64,000 nt of DNA from Ensifer adhaerens (GCF_013283195.1 NZ_JABEKT010000003.1:679333-743332), one strand, 5' to 3'; counted from the stretch's first letter, positions 32,272 through 41,981 are shown. The notes: generated by a model not told the origin, from the sequence alone. Translations and numbers: made by a program.

Positions 32272-32754
32272 CTAGGGCGATGCGGGAAGCAATGCGGCAA
32301 GCGGCAGAACGGTTTCTTCCTTGATCGTCTTCGTCACGATGTAGGTGAAGTAGCGGTCGATGCCGAGTTCGCGATCGAGCAGTCCGTCCACCAGCCGCTG
32401 ATAGGCGTCGATGTCGGCAGCGACGAGCTTCAAGATATAGTCGACGCCGCCGCCGACCGACCAGCAGGCGGTGATCTCGGGGATGGCTGCGACAGCGCGC
32501 TCGAAGCGTTCGAAATCGGCCTGCCGGTGATTGCCGAGCGTCACCTCCATCATCACGCTCGCCACCGGCGCCACGCGGCGCACCGCGACGCGGGCATGAT
32601 AGCCAGTGATGATGCCGGCCTTTTCCAGTTTGCGAAGCCGCATCCAGCAGGGGGTCGGGGAAAGCCCTGCCTTTTCCGCAAGCGCCAGCTTGGTGATGCG
32701 CCCGTCTTCCTGGACCGCCTCAAGGATGCGCAAGTCGATGGCGTCGAGTTTCAT
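32272..32754 (-). CDS. Lrp/AsnC-family regulator
   Basis: 160 residues: N-terminal HTH (DLRILEAVQEDGRITKLALA, LSPTPCWMRLRKLEKAGII) and a RAM/AsnC ligand domain (EITACWSVGGGVDYILKL, YFTYIVTKTIKEETVLPL). Such proteins sense amino acids. About 120 bp upstream of the ALDH/aminotransferase operon on the same strand and divergent from the MocR gene, so it may control both. Confidence 0.92.
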   Translation of the reverse strand: MKLDAIDLRILEAVQEDGRITKLALAEKAGLSPTPCWMRLRKLEKAGIITGYHARVAVRRVAPVASVMMEVTLGNHRQADFERFERAVAAIPEITACWSVGGGVDYILKLVAADIDAYQRLVDGLLDRELGIDRYFTYIVTKTIKEETVLPLAALLPASP

Positions 32755-32824
32755 TTAGGGGGCTTTCACGCGTGCTGTTTCATGTCAAATCCGGAAAAAG
32801 AGATTGGGTGTTGATTTTGGCGTT

Positions 32825-32834
32825 GTCAATTGAC
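32825..32834. promoter_or_regulatory. Small palindrome in the lrp/mocR divergent region
   Basis: gtcaattgac, perfect 10-bp palindrome about 23 bp before the MocR start; a candidate operator for Lrp or MocR. Short enough to be chance. Confidence 0.25.
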
Positions 32835-32857
32835 CTCATTTTCAGCAGTGTAAAATC

Positions 32858-34243
32858 ATGACAAATTGGCGCCCCGACCCTGCCCAGCTCCGCCGCCCGG
32901 CCTACCTCTCGTTGGCCGAGCAGTTCGCACGCGCCATCCAGGAAGGCAAGCTATCGAACGGGCAGCGCCTCCCGACCCATCGTCATCTCGCCGACGAGCT
33001 TGGGCTGTCTGTGCAAACGGTCAGCCGCGCCTACGATGCGCTCATCCGCCGTGGATTGATATCGGGCGAGATCGGACGCGGCAGCTTCGTACAGAGCCAG
33101 GCGAAGGAGCCGGAGCCACCCTATCTACCGGAGCGCCTTGGTGAACTGATCGACCTGTCGATCCTCAAGCCAGTCTGCGAACAGCTGCATCTGCAGAAGA
33201 TGCGCGGCGCCTTTGGCTGGCTTGCGGAGAACCTGCCTTCCAGCTCTGCGCTTTCCTTCCGCCCCCACATGGCGTTCCCGCGCCATCGCAGCGTCGCCGC
33301 CGAATGGCTTGCGCGCTGCGGCCTCCAGATCTCGCCGCTCAACATCAGCCTCACCAACGGCGCGACATCCGCCATGACCGTGGCACTGATGAGCGTCGCA
33401 CCTCCCGGGTCGACGATCGCGACCGAGGCGGTCAGCCACCACACGCTGGTGCCGCTGTCGACCTATCTCGGCATCCATCTCGAGGGCTTGCCCATCGATC
33501 AGGACGGCATGGTCCCAGAAGCGCTGGACGAGGCGTGCCGCAAAGGCGTCATCCGGGCTATCTTCCTGCAGCCGTCGGTCATTAATCCCACGGCAACACT
33601 GATGAGCGAGGCAAGGCGCGCAGCCCTTGCCGAGGTTGCCCGCCGGCACGACATCGCGATCATCGAGAACGACATCCTCGGCCCGCTCGTCGATGCCGGA
33701 CTGAAGCCGGTGGCAGCATTCGCGCCGGAGCGCACGCTCTACATAACCAGTTTCACCAAGATCACCGTACCCGGCCTGCGCATCGGTTATCTTGCGGCCC
33801 CCGATCGCTACGTGGCGGCCGTTGCCAATAGGCATCTCGTCTCCAACTGGATGGCGACCCCGGCGATCGCCGAGATCGCCACACATTGGGTCAGCGATGG
33901 AACCGCATCGGAACTGGTCGACTGGCAGCGTCGGGCGCTGGCTGCGCGCCATGCCATTGCCGCCGACGCACTCGGCAATCTCGACTATCGCTCGCATCCC
34001 CAGGGCTTGCACATCTGGCTGCCCCTGCCGGAAGGCCATACGGAGGAAGGCTTCGTCTCGCAGGCGCGGCTTCGGGGCGTGGCGATCGCGCCAGGTTCCT
34101 CATTCCGCACATCGGACCTTGGCTGGCGGCCGGCTGTGCGCATCTCTCTCGGCTCGACGAGCGAGCAGGAATTGGGTCAAGGCCTCGGCATCGTCGCCTC
34201 TCTGGCGCTTGGAAGTCCCGAAGCTCTGCTGCTTGCGATTTGA
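32858..34243 (+). CDS. MocR-type GntR/aminotransferase regulator
   Basis: 461 residues. N-terminal GntR winged helix (LSLAEQFARAIQEGKLSNGQ, HLADELGLSVQTVSRAYDAL), a linker, then a fold-type I aminotransferase domain with the PLP Lys in YITSFTKITVPGLRIGYL. MocR proteins use PLP or PLP-amino-acid adducts as effectors, and often control adjacent aminotransferase or transport genes. Divergent from lrp; upstream of a ruined ehu locus, which may be its lost target. Confidence 0.9.
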   Translation: MTNWRPDPAQLRRPAYLSLAEQFARAIQEGKLSNGQRLPTHRHLADELGLSVQTVSRAYDALIRRGLISGEIGRGSFVQSQAKEPEPPYLPERLGELIDLSILKPVCEQLHLQKMRGAFGWLAENLPSSSALSFRPHMAFPRHRSVAAEWLARCGLQISPLNISLTNGATSAMTVALMSVAPPGSTIATEAVSHHTLVPLSTYLGIHLEGLPIDQDGMVPEALDEACRKGVIRAIFLQPSVINPTATLMSEARRAALAEVARRHDIAIIENDILGPLVDAGLKPVAAFAPERTLYITSFTKITVPGLRIGYLAAPDRYVAAVANRHLVSNWMATPAIAEIATHWVSDGTASELVDWQRRALAARHAIAADALGNLDYRSHPQGLHIWLPLPEGHTEEGFVSQARLRGVAIAPGSSFRTSDLGWRPAVRISLGSTSEQELGQGLGIVASLALGSPEALLLAI

Positions 34244-34380
34244 CGCAGTTGCCTCATTCATGAGCGGAATCGGAATAATTGTCATGATATTATTATTCCA
34301 ATTAACATGATTTAGATGAGCGATCATCGTTAGGGCATCACCGCGGCCTTGTCGCTGCCGACGAGCGCTATTTCTAGCGG

Positions 34381-35042
34381 ATGCGCGGGAAGATCGGCAT
34401 GGTGTTCCAGCACTTCAATCTGTTTCCGCATAAATGCGTTCTCGACAATGTCACGCTCACTCCGATGCTGACCAAGGGCATGGCAAGGCCGGCCGCGCAA
34501 AAGCCGGCAATGGAGCTTCTCGACATGTGTGCGGCGGTTGCCTATTCGGAGCCGGCGCTGTGCGACGCGGAAGCCTTCGCGCTGAAGAAGGGCAATCCGC
34601 TGAAGCTGATGAGTTACAAGGACATCGCCGACAACGCCGACGTCAAGATCGGCGCGCCGGATGGCGGCACGGAGGAGAAACTGGCGCTCGAAGCGGGTGT
34701 GCCGCGCGATCGCGTCATCGTCGTGCCAGACGGCCAGAGCGGACTGAAAATGCTGCAGGACGGCCGCATCGACGTCTATTCACTGCCCGTGCTCTCGATC
34801 ACGATCTGATGTCGAAGGCCAACGATCCGAACCTGGAGGTTGTCGCACCGGTCGAGGGTGCGCCGGTGTATTGCGACGGCGCCGCCTTCAAGAAAGGCGA
34901 CGAAGCGCTGCGGGACGCATTCGACGTCGAGTTGGCCAAGCTGAAGGAATCCGGCGAGTTCGCCAAGATCATCGAGCCCTATGGCTTTTCCGCCTGGGCC
35001 GCGATGTCGACCACCCGCGAAAAACTCTGCGCCGCCAAGTAA
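34381..35042 (+). pseudogene. ehuA-ehuB deletion chimera with frameshift (ectoine uptake remnant)
   Basis: The first about 45 codons are an ABC ATPase core (GKIGMVFQHFNLFPHKCVLD, as in EhuA). They then switch in frame to the C-terminal half of an ectoine/hydroxyectoine-binding protein (AVAYSEPALCDAEAFALKKG, DVKIGAPDGGTEEKLALEAG). A one-base loss near 34800 breaks the frame (LSITI then stop), and the remainder (HDLMSKANDPNLEVVAPVEG to the stop at 35042) continues in another frame. The intervening genes and most of both are deleted. Non-functional. Confidence 0.78.
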
Positions 35043-35123
35043 CGCGCTCCGGCTCCCTCATGCGCCTTGCGACGCGGGGGCCGGTCCCGATCTTTTCGAC
35101 GATGCGACGAACCTGAGCCTCTG

Positions 35124-36497
35124 TCATTCCACATCGCGCGCTGTGCCATTGGGCCGAAAGCCGGCACCATGATGCCTGGCCGGCAACCGGTTGCCCTCAC
35201 CGAATAGCCGGTTGCGCAGGCTGCCTTCGCCATAGGCTGTCTTGTAGCGACCCCGTTCCTGCAGCACGGGCACCACGAGATCAATGAAATCCTCGTAACT
35301 CTCCGGCGCAACGGTCCGTGCAAGGTTGAAGCCGTCCACCTCGCCCTCGTCTATCCAGGCCTCCAACGCATCGGCAACCTGGTTCGGATCGCCAACGATC
35401 AGCGGATACCGTCCACCGAGTGCCATATCCGACAGGATGCTGCGCTTCGTCCAGCCGCGCTCGCGCGCAAGATCGACGGATGTCTGGACGAAATTGCCCT
35501 TGCCGTAGGTGATCGGCTCGTCGAGTTCATATTGCGAGAAATCCATGCCGGTACCGGCGGAGAAGTGGGCAAGGCCCGCTTCCGGGCTCGCGTAGCGCAG
35601 GTAGTCTTCATACTTTTCGCTGGCGGCCCTTTGCGTCCTGTCGACCACGACGGTGATACCGGCGAAAATGCGGACATCATCAACGCGTCTGCCTTCGCCG
35701 ACGGCCCCCTCGCGGATCGCGCGCGAAGCAGCGCGGGCAACTGTCGTGTCCGGCGAGGAGATGAAGACGCATTCGGCGTGGCGAGACGCAAATTTGCGCC
35801 CTCGGCCTGAAGTCCCAGCCTGGTAAAGAACCGGCGTGCGCTGGCACGACGGTTCGCTGAGGTGGTAAGCGTCAGCGCGATAGTAGGTGCCCTCGTGCCG
35901 GATCTTTCGGACCCGCGCCGGGTCCGCATAGACCCGCGCCTTGCGATTACCCAGCACGGCGTCGTCATCCCAACTGCCTTCCCAGAGCGCATAGAGAAGA
36001 TCGAGGCACTCGTCCGCACGATCGTATCGCGTGTCGTGCTCGCCAAGTGCTGACTGTCCCACCGCCCGTGCGGCGCTGTCGAGATAGCCGGTCACGATGT
36101 TCCAGCCGATGCGCCCATCCGTCAGGTGATCGAGCGTCGACAGGCGTCGCGCGAAAATATAGGGCTCTTCCGCATGCACATTGACCGTGACGCCAAAGCC
36201 CAGCCCCTTGGTCACGGCCGCCATGGCGGAGACCAGCATCAGCGGATCGTTGACCGGAAGCTGGATGGATTCACGCAGCGCCAGATCCACGGATTGCTGG
36301 TACACGTCATAGACCCCGACGATATCCGCCAGAAACAGGCCATCGAACAGACCACGCTCAAGCGTCGCCGCCATGGACGTCCAATAGTCGAGCCGGTGAT
36401 AGCGGTCCGACTGGTCGCGCGGATGGGTCCACAGGCCATGGTTGATATGCCCGACGCAATTCATGTTGAATGCGTTGAGGAGAATTTCTTTCGGCAT
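35124..36497 (-). CDS. NtaA/DmoA/SfnG-class FMN-dependent monooxygenase
   Basis: 457 residues of the luciferase-like (LLM) family that uses FMNH2 and O2. Characteristic segments: FNMNCVGHINHGLWTHP, FDGLFLADIVGVYDVYQ, GRIGWNIVTGYLDSAAR, PVLYQAGTSGRGRKFA. Such enzymes cleave nitrilotriacetate, dimethyl sulfide, sulfones or sulfonates. ATG at 36497 chosen; a TTG five codons upstream also fits. Last gene of the leftward sulfur operon, 34 bp after an sfnB-like gene. A flavin reductase partner is not encoded nearby. Confidence 0.88.
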   Translation of the reverse strand: MPKEILLNAFNMNCVGHINHGLWTHPRDQSDRYHRLDYWTSMAATLERGLFDGLFLADIVGVYDVYQQSVDLALRESIQLPVNDPLMLVSAMAAVTKGLGFGVTVNVHAEEPYIFARRLSTLDHLTDGRIGWNIVTGYLDSAARAVGQSALGEHDTRYDRADECLDLLYALWEGSWDDDAVLGNRKARVYADPARVRKIRHEGTYYRADAYHLSEPSCQRTPVLYQAGTSGRGRKFASRHAECVFISSPDTTVARAASRAIREGAVGEGRRVDDVRIFAGITVVVDRTQRAASEKYEDYLRYASPEAGLAHFSAGTGMDFSQYELDEPITYGKGNFVQTSVDLARERGWTKRSILSDMALGGRYPLIVGDPNQVADALEAWIDEGEVDGFNLARTVAPESYEDFIDLVVPVLQERGRYKTAYGEGSLRNRLFGEGNRLPARHHGAGFRPNGTARDVE

Positions 36498-36531
36498 CAC
36501 GCACTCACGCAACAGTTGGGCATAAGGCCCG

Positions 36532-37800
36532 TCAGATCCAGGAATGCAGCGGCGGTTGCACGCCGTTCAGGTAATATTGGCCGACGGCGTGGAATTTCCA
36601 CCGGACCGGATCGTGCAGCGTGTGCGTGCGCGCGTCGCGCCAGAACCGGTCGAGATTGTGGACGCCGAGCGTCGAGCGCGTGCCGGCAAGCTCGAACAGC
36701 TTGTTGGCGGCGGCAAGGGCCACTTCCGTTGTCAGCACCTTGGCCTCGGCAACGGCGATCTTCGCCCTCGCGATCGTCTCGTCGTTGACATCGGCAATGG
36801 TCTCGTCGAGCTGCCGGCCGGCCCGCTCCAGCAGGGCTTCCGCTGCGTGCAGGCGGATCTTCAGATCGCCGATTGTAGCGATGGTATAGGGGTCGTCCGC
36901 GGCTCGGTCCAAGCCGCTGTCTATCCACGGCCGTGCATGGTTGCGCACGAGATCGATGGTCGCCTCGATAGCGCCGCGCGCAATGCCCGCGTCAATCGCC
37001 GCATGGATGAGCTGGCTCTGCGGACCGACAGCACTCTGGTTCTCATAGACGATGTGCGCGGGCAGAACGCGGCTGGCCGGTATCGAAACTGCATCGAGGA
37101 TGACCGTGCCGCTCGATGTCGTGCGCTGACCGAAGGCCGACCAATCGTTGACAACCTCCAACCCCTTGGCGTCGCGATCGGCAATCGCAACGACGACATG
37201 CCCCTCTTCATCGATGGCGACGATCGGCACGAGATGGGCGAAGAGCGCCCCGGTGGAATAGAACTTGCGGCCGCTCACGACGAAATCGTTGCCCGAACGC
37301 ACCAGTTTCGTCTCGAAGGCCTCGACGTTCTTGCCACCGAATTCGGAGAAGGCATTGCCCAGGCGTTTGCCCGCAAGCACGGCACCGAAAAGATCGCGTT
37401 TCTGCTCCTCGCTTGCTGTCTGGCGGATGACGTCGATGATTTCGAAGCTGTTTTGCGCGATTTGCGTCAGTGACGGATCGCCGGCGGCGAGCGTGGCGAA
37501 CACCTTTGCCAGCGTCACCTGCGACACCCCTGCGCCGCCATAGGCCCTTGGGATGGTGATCCCCCAGAGCCCGCTTTGCGAAAACAGGTCAACCTCCGCA
37601 AAAGGCAGGCGTCGTTCACGGTCCCGCTCCTTCGCCTCGGCGGCAAACAACGGCTTCAGCCGTTCGGCAACGGCGATCGCCTCTGCGTCGTCACGGATAA
37701 TGTGGGCGGCCTGGACGGGCGGATGTGGCAGCCAGCCCGCCTCACCAGGCACGGGATCGGATGTCAGGGATTTCGCGCTGGCGTTCGTTACGGTGGTCAT
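36532..37800 (-). CDS. SfnB/DszC-like acyl-CoA-dehydrogenase-fold oxidoreductase
   Basis: 422 residues. Acyl-CoA dehydrogenase fold of the SfnB sulfur-acquisition and DszC-type monooxygenase group: QSGLWGITIPRAYGGAGVS, GNAFSEFGGKNVEAF, FYSTGALFAHLVPIVA, and the C-terminal helices AGTRSTLGVHNLDRFWRDAR. It probably uses reduced flavin to oxidise an organosulfur compound. Part of the operon between the MetQ-like protein and the LLM monooxygenase. A diverged paralogue heads the same operon (40441-41673). Confidence 0.87.
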   Translation of the reverse strand: MTTVTNASAKSLTSDPVPGEAGWLPHPPVQAAHIIRDDAEAIAVAERLKPLFAAEAKERDRERRLPFAEVDLFSQSGLWGITIPRAYGGAGVSQVTLAKVFATLAAGDPSLTQIAQNSFEIIDVIRQTASEEQKRDLFGAVLAGKRLGNAFSEFGGKNVEAFETKLVRSGNDFVVSGRKFYSTGALFAHLVPIVAIDEEGHVVVAIADRDAKGLEVVNDWSAFGQRTTSSGTVILDAVSIPASRVLPAHIVYENQSAVGPQSQLIHAAIDAGIARGAIEATIDLVRNHARPWIDSGLDRAADDPYTIATIGDLKIRLHAAEALLERAGRQLDETIADVNDETIARAKIAVAEAKVLTTEVALAAANKLFELAGTRSTLGVHNLDRFWRDARTHTLHDPVRWKFHAVGQYYLNGVQPPLHSWI

Positions 37801-37879
37801 GGCTCTGCCGTTCGTGCGGTGGGATGAAGATGGGCCGGGCTGCGATGGAGCGCAGCCCGGCGTCGAGAGACCGAATGTC

Positions 37880-38692
37880 TCAGAAGGCTGCCGCGACCTG
37901 TCCCTTGTAGCGCTCCTCGATGAACTTGCGCGTCTCCTCGCTGTTCAAAGCCTTGGCAAGCTTTGCTACACGCGCGTCATCCTTGGTTTCGGGCCGGGTG
38001 ACGAGATACTCGCTCCAGACGTTATGGCCGTCCTGGCCCCGATCGATGAGGATAGACTTCGAGATGTCGAGCTTTGCCTCGAAGACATAATTGCCGTTGA
38101 GGGCCGCGAGATCGACCTCGCCCAGTGCCCGTGGCAGGAGCGCGGACTCCAATTCGACGATCTTCAGGTTCTTCGGGTTTTCGATCACATCCTTTATGGT
38201 CGGAAGCGGGTCTTCCGGAGAGGTCAGTTCCGGTTTGCCCGACACCTTGATCAGCCCCAGCTTCTGCAGGAGCAGCAGGCCGCGGCCGCCGTTGACCGGA
38301 TCGTTGGGGATGGCGACGGTCGCGCCGTCTTCCAGCTTGTCGGCTGAATCAACCTTCGTCGAGTAGGCGACGAACGGCTCGATATGCACCGGCACGATCG
38401 GGACCAGCTCGGTACCGCGCTGCTTGTTGTAGTCGTTCAGGAACGGTCGATACTGATAGTAGTTGGCGTCGAGCTCGCCGGAGACGAGCTGGGCGTTCGG
38501 CTGGATGTAATCCGTGAACACGCGGATATCGAGGTTCAAACCGTCCTTGGCGAGGATCGGCTTCACGAACTCCAGAATTTCGGCGTGCGGGATCGCCGTG
38601 GCGCCGACGACGAGCGTTTCGTCCGCCTTGGCGGAACCAAGGGCTGCCAGAGCAAAGCCGGCAGCGATGGTTAGGGACTTCAGGATGCGCAT
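37880..38692 (-). CDS. metQ: MetQ/NlpA-family substrate-binding protein
   Basis: 270 residues with signal peptide MRILKSLTIAAGFALAALGS-AKA and the NlpA fold (TLVVGATAIPHAEILEFVKP, YYQYRPFLNDYNKQRGTELV, VAIPNDPVNGGRGLLLLQ). There is no lipobox cysteine, unlike many MetQ, so it should be soluble in the periplasm. With metN and metI upstream it forms a methionine-type importer. The flanking monooxygenases suggest that the cargo is another organosulfur compound. Confidence 0.88.
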   Translation of the reverse strand: MRILKSLTIAAGFALAALGSAKADETLVVGATAIPHAEILEFVKPILAKDGLNLDIRVFTDYIQPNAQLVSGELDANYYQYRPFLNDYNKQRGTELVPIVPVHIEPFVAYSTKVDSADKLEDGATVAIPNDPVNGGRGLLLLQKLGLIKVSGKPELTSPEDPLPTIKDVIENPKNLKIVELESALLPRALGEVDLAALNGNYVFEAKLDISKSILIDRGQDGHNVWSEYLVTRPETKDDARVAKLAKALNSEETRKFIEERYKGQVAAAF

Positions 38693-38712
38693 GTTGTCCT
38701 CCTAGCTAAAGG

Positions 38713-39372
38713 TTATCTGCAGGAAAAATGGGTGACGAGCCGATTGCCGCCCGCCTGAATGAGCTGGACGAAGACGATGAGGATCGCGACGCAGACCAGC
38801 ATTATTTCCGTCTGAAAGCGGTGATAGCCATAGCGGATCGCAAGGTCGCCAAGCCCGCCGCCGCCGATGGCACCGGACATGGCGGTGTAGTCGACCAGCA
38901 CGATCGCCGTGACGGTCACAGCGGCAAACAGGCTCGGCAGGGCTTCCGGCAGCACGGCGCGCAAGATCGTCTGGCTTGTCGAGGCGCCCATGGCAAGGCT
39001 CGCTTCGATGATGCCCCGGTCCACTTCACGCAGCGCCGTCTCGACGAGCCGGGCAAAGAAGGGAGAGGTGCCGACGACCAGCGGGAAAATCACGCCGCGG
39101 ATGCCGAGGGACGTGCCGGTAACGAGGACCGTGACCGGCATCAGCACGATGAGCAGGATGATGAACGGCACCGAACGGATAATGTTGAGCACGAAGGAGA
39201 GGCTGCCATAGGCGACCGGAGCCTGGAAAAGCTGTTGCCGCCCGGTGAGGAAGAGCAGGATGCCGAGCGGCAGACCGACGACAATGGTCAGCAGCAGGGC
39301 GCCGCCGACCATGGCCAGCGTCTGACCGAGCGCCGCTGCGATGTCGCCCCAATAGATGTTCTCAAACGACAT
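38713..39372 (-). CDS. metI: MetI-type ABC permease
   Basis: 219 residues, five or six membrane segments, with the EAA-like cytoplasmic loop (EASLAMGASTSQTILRAVLPE). ATG at 39372 (MSFENIYWG) is taken since it overlaps the end of metN by 11 bp; a frame open to 39480 lies within metN. Permease for the MetQ-like binding protein. Confidence 0.88.
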   Translation of the reverse strand: MSFENIYWGDIAAALGQTLAMVGGALLLTIVVGLPLGILLFLTGRQQLFQAPVAYGSLSFVLNIIRSVPFIILLIVLMPVTVLVTGTSLGIRGVIFPLVVGTSPFFARLVETALREVDRGIIEASLAMGASTSQTILRAVLPEALPSLFAAVTVTAIVLVDYTAMSGAIGGGGLGDLAIRYGYHRFQTEIMLVCVAILIVFVQLIQAGGNRLVTHFSCR

Positions 39373-40441
39373 GAAGCGCTCTTTCCCCGACCCGAGGTGA
39401 AGTAACCGCTGTCTGCTCGGTTTGCGGCCCACCCTGCAGTTCGACATCGACCCCACTGGCCCTGAGGCCGGCGATCGCACCGGCGATATCGCGGCCGCTC
39501 AGCGAGACGATGAATTGTGCATAGGGCGCTTCGCGGATGTGGCCGACGCGACCGGCGAGAATGGCGTAATCGACGACATTCTCCCGGGCGATGCGACCGA
39601 GGATCGGCCTGTGGGCGTTCGGCCCCGTAAACGTCAGCCGGACTGTCGAGCTGCCGAGCTCGGATGCGGAAATAGCCTCAAGTGACCCACCGTCCGGCTC
39701 TGCCTCGCGCACCAGCCGCAGCGTTGCCGGGTGGCGCGGATGCAGGAAAACATCAGTGACCGGCCCTTGTTCAACCACACGACCGCGGTCGATCACGGCC
39801 ACCCGGTCGCAAGTCCTGCGGATGACATCCATCTCATGCGTGATGAGCACGATGGTAACGCCGAGGTCGCGGTTGATCTGACGCAGTAGGTCGAGCACCG
39901 CACCGGTGGTCTGGGGATCGAGCGCGCTCGTCGCCTCGTCACACAGCAGGACCTGCGGCTCGCAGGCAAGGGCACGGGCGATACCGACGCGCTGTTTCTG
40001 GCCGCCGGAAAGCTCGCGCGGATATTTATGCGCATGCTCGCTCAAGCCCACCCGGGCAAGCAACCTGGCGACTTTCTCTGTAATCTCGTCCTTGCCGTAT
40101 CGTCCCGTCAGCTCGAGTGGATAGGCGACATTGCGGGCGACCGTGCGGGCGCTCAACAGGTTGAAATGCTGGAACACCATGCCGATCGAGCGACGAAGTT
40201 CGCGCAAGCGCTCGCCCCTGGCATCCGTGACCCGTTCACCCGCGACGAAGACCTCACCGCCCGTCGGGCGTTCAAGCAGGTTGATAAGGCGCACCAGCGT
40301 CGACTTGCCGGCCCCGGACGAGCCGATGATGCCGAAGATCTCACCCTTGGCGATCGACAGATCAATCCTGTCGAGCGCCGACACCGGACCATCCTTGCCG
40401 GCGAAGCTTTTGGAAATGCTTTCGAGCCTGACCATCACCAT
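39362..40441 (-). CDS. metN: MetN-type ABC ATPase with C-terminal NIL domain
   Basis: 359 residues: Walker A GSSGAGKST, Q-loop MVFQHFNLLSART, signature ELSGGQKQRVG, Walker B VLLCDEATSALDP, then a C-terminal NIL ligand-sensing domain (about 270-345) used by MetN for feedback control. ATG at 40441 overlaps the upstream stop (TGATG). Second gene of the sulfur operon. Confidence 0.92.
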   Translation of the reverse strand: MVMVRLESISKSFAGKDGPVSALDRIDLSIAKGEIFGIIGSSGAGKSTLVRLINLLERPTGGEVFVAGERVTDARGERLRELRRSIGMVFQHFNLLSARTVARNVAYPLELTGRYGKDEITEKVARLLARVGLSEHAHKYPRELSGGQKQRVGIARALACEPQVLLCDEATSALDPQTTGAVLDLLRQINRDLGVTIVLITHEMDVIRRTCDRVAVIDRGRVVEQGPVTDVFLHPRHPATLRLVREAEPDGGSLEAISASELGSSTVRLTFTGPNAHRPILGRIARENVVDYAILAGRVGHIREAPYAQFIVSLSGRDIAGAIAGLRASGVDVELQGGPQTEQTAVTSPRVGERALHVV

Positions 40442-41673
40442 CAGCCCGCGCTTGCGCCGATGCGCCACTGATAGGGCGGCGGCGTGCCGTTGACCGCGAA
40501 ATCGCCGATGATGCGGTGCTTGTAGATCCGGGGATTGTGCGAGGCGAGCGTGCGGGCGTTGCGCCAGTGCCGGTCGAGGCCCGCCGGTTTCTTCGTTGCC
40601 GAAGCGCCGAGCGCATCGAAAAGCAGGGTCGAAGCTTCAAGGATCAGATCGGACACCACCGTCTGGGCCTGCGCGGCCTCGAGCTCCGCGATGGCGTTTG
40701 CCTTCTCCTCTGCTTCGGGATCGTCGATAAAATGCGCCTCATAGGCACGCTCAAGACTGCTTGCCGCCTGTAATGTAATGGCGCTTGCCGCATAGGCGGC
40801 TGCACGAATACGGCCAACAACCTGCAGCACCTGCGGATCCTCGCTGGAGCGCGACGCCGCCGCGTGAGTATAGGTACGCCGCCGTTCGGCAACAGCCTTG
40901 GCGACATCTGTCGTGATCGCCCGGCCGATGCCGGCGAGCGTGGCCAGATGTACGATCTGGTAGAAGGCGGAGCTGTATTTGAAACGCTCATCGTCGACGA
41001 CGATATCTTCAGGTTCGACGGCCACATTGCGGAAGGTGGTTGTACCGCTCGCGGTCAGCGTCTGGCCGAAGCCGTCCCAGTCGTCGACGACTTCCACGCC
41101 CTCGGCGTCGCGCCTGACGGCAACCGCGATACCCTCGCCGTTCGCGTCCGAAGCGCCGACATCGATCCAGTCGGCAAAAAGCGAACCGGTCGTATAATAT
41201 TTTGCGCCATTGAGGAGGAGCCGGCCGTCTTTTTCCGCCACGTTGGTGGAGAAACGATCAAGCGTCGCAGCCGCGCCGATTTCGCTCCAGGCGCTGCCGG
41301 CGGTTTCACCGCCGGCGATGCGACCGAACCAGAGCGAGCGACGCTCGGCGTCCTTCGAATTGAGGATGTCCTCGGCGTAGCCGAAGTGCGCGCGCAGGGC
41401 CTGGGTGACATTGGAATCTGCCGCCGATAGTTCTATGAGCAGGTTGAAGAACTGTGGCAGGCTTGCTCCCCTGCCGCCGTGTGCTGTCGGTAGCCGAACG
41501 GCGCCGAAGCCAGCCTCTTTCAGGCTTCGAATAGCGTCGTGAGGCAAATGTCGCTCGAGATCGCGCTTGGGCGCCTGGCGAGCAATTTCCGCGAAAATCG
41601 GACGAAATGTTGCAGCCAGCGCTTCATAGCCCGCCCCCGGAGCGGCCCCCCAGGCATTCTCGATCTGTGTCAT
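40441..41673 (-). CDS. SfnB/DszC-like oxidoreductase (second paralogue)
   Basis: 410 residues, acyl-CoA dehydrogenase fold: FGAVRLPTAHGGRGASLPQF, GSAWSEIGAAATLDRF, KYYTTGSLFADWIDVG, and LDRHWRNARTLASHNPRIYK at the C-terminus, matching the DszC/SfnB group. ATG at 41673 (MTQIENAWG) is chosen; a frame opens at 41739. First gene of the leftward operon sfnB-like/metNIQ/sfnB-like/monooxygenase. Confidence 0.86.
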   Translation of the reverse strand: MTQIENAWGAAPGAGYEALAATFRPIFAEIARQAPKRDLERHLPHDAIRSLKEAGFGAVRLPTAHGGRGASLPQFFNLLIELSAADSNVTQALRAHFGYAEDILNSKDAERRSLWFGRIAGGETAGSAWSEIGAAATLDRFSTNVAEKDGRLLLNGAKYYTTGSLFADWIDVGASDANGEGIAVAVRRDAEGVEVVDDWDGFGQTLTASGTTTFRNVAVEPEDIVVDDERFKYSSAFYQIVHLATLAGIGRAITTDVAKAVAERRRTYTHAAASRSSEDPQVLQVVGRIRAAAYAASAITLQAASSLERAYEAHFIDDPEAEEKANAIAELEAAQAQTVVSDLILEASTLLFDALGASATKKPAGLDRHWRNARTLASHNPRIYKHRIIGDFAVNGTPPPYQWRIGASAG

Positions 41674-41981
41674 GTTTACTCGTCGATTTGAGTTATCGGG
41701 CGGGATGCCCTGCTTGAAGTGAGATGGAGAGTAACTCATTGCGACTGTGAATCTAGCAAATCTATCTTTTTTATATACTTACAAATGAAATGTCCTTGCT
41801 TTCAGACGCCTCGGGAATTTGTGGCACCTGATGTGTCGGGAACAGACCACCATTGCAGAAGAGTAAGGGCCACGCGGGACGTCGAGGACAGGAAATGTCA
41901 CTGACGACAGCCGTCGCCCGTGGGCAAGCTAACGGCCTCGCGGACCCCGCATCAATCCGTCGTCTGTCGGGACATCGTTTT
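41674..41981. other. Intergenic, probable promoter of the sulfur operon
   Basis: AT-rich about 41750-41810 (tatcttttttatatactt), fitting a leftward promoter. No gene recognised. Confidence 0.4.

Noticed and set aside
32830..32856. -35/-10-like boxes (ttgacc, taaaat) before the MocR gene
   Set aside because: The -10 box would abut the start codon and place transcription start inside the gene, with a short 15-nt spacer.
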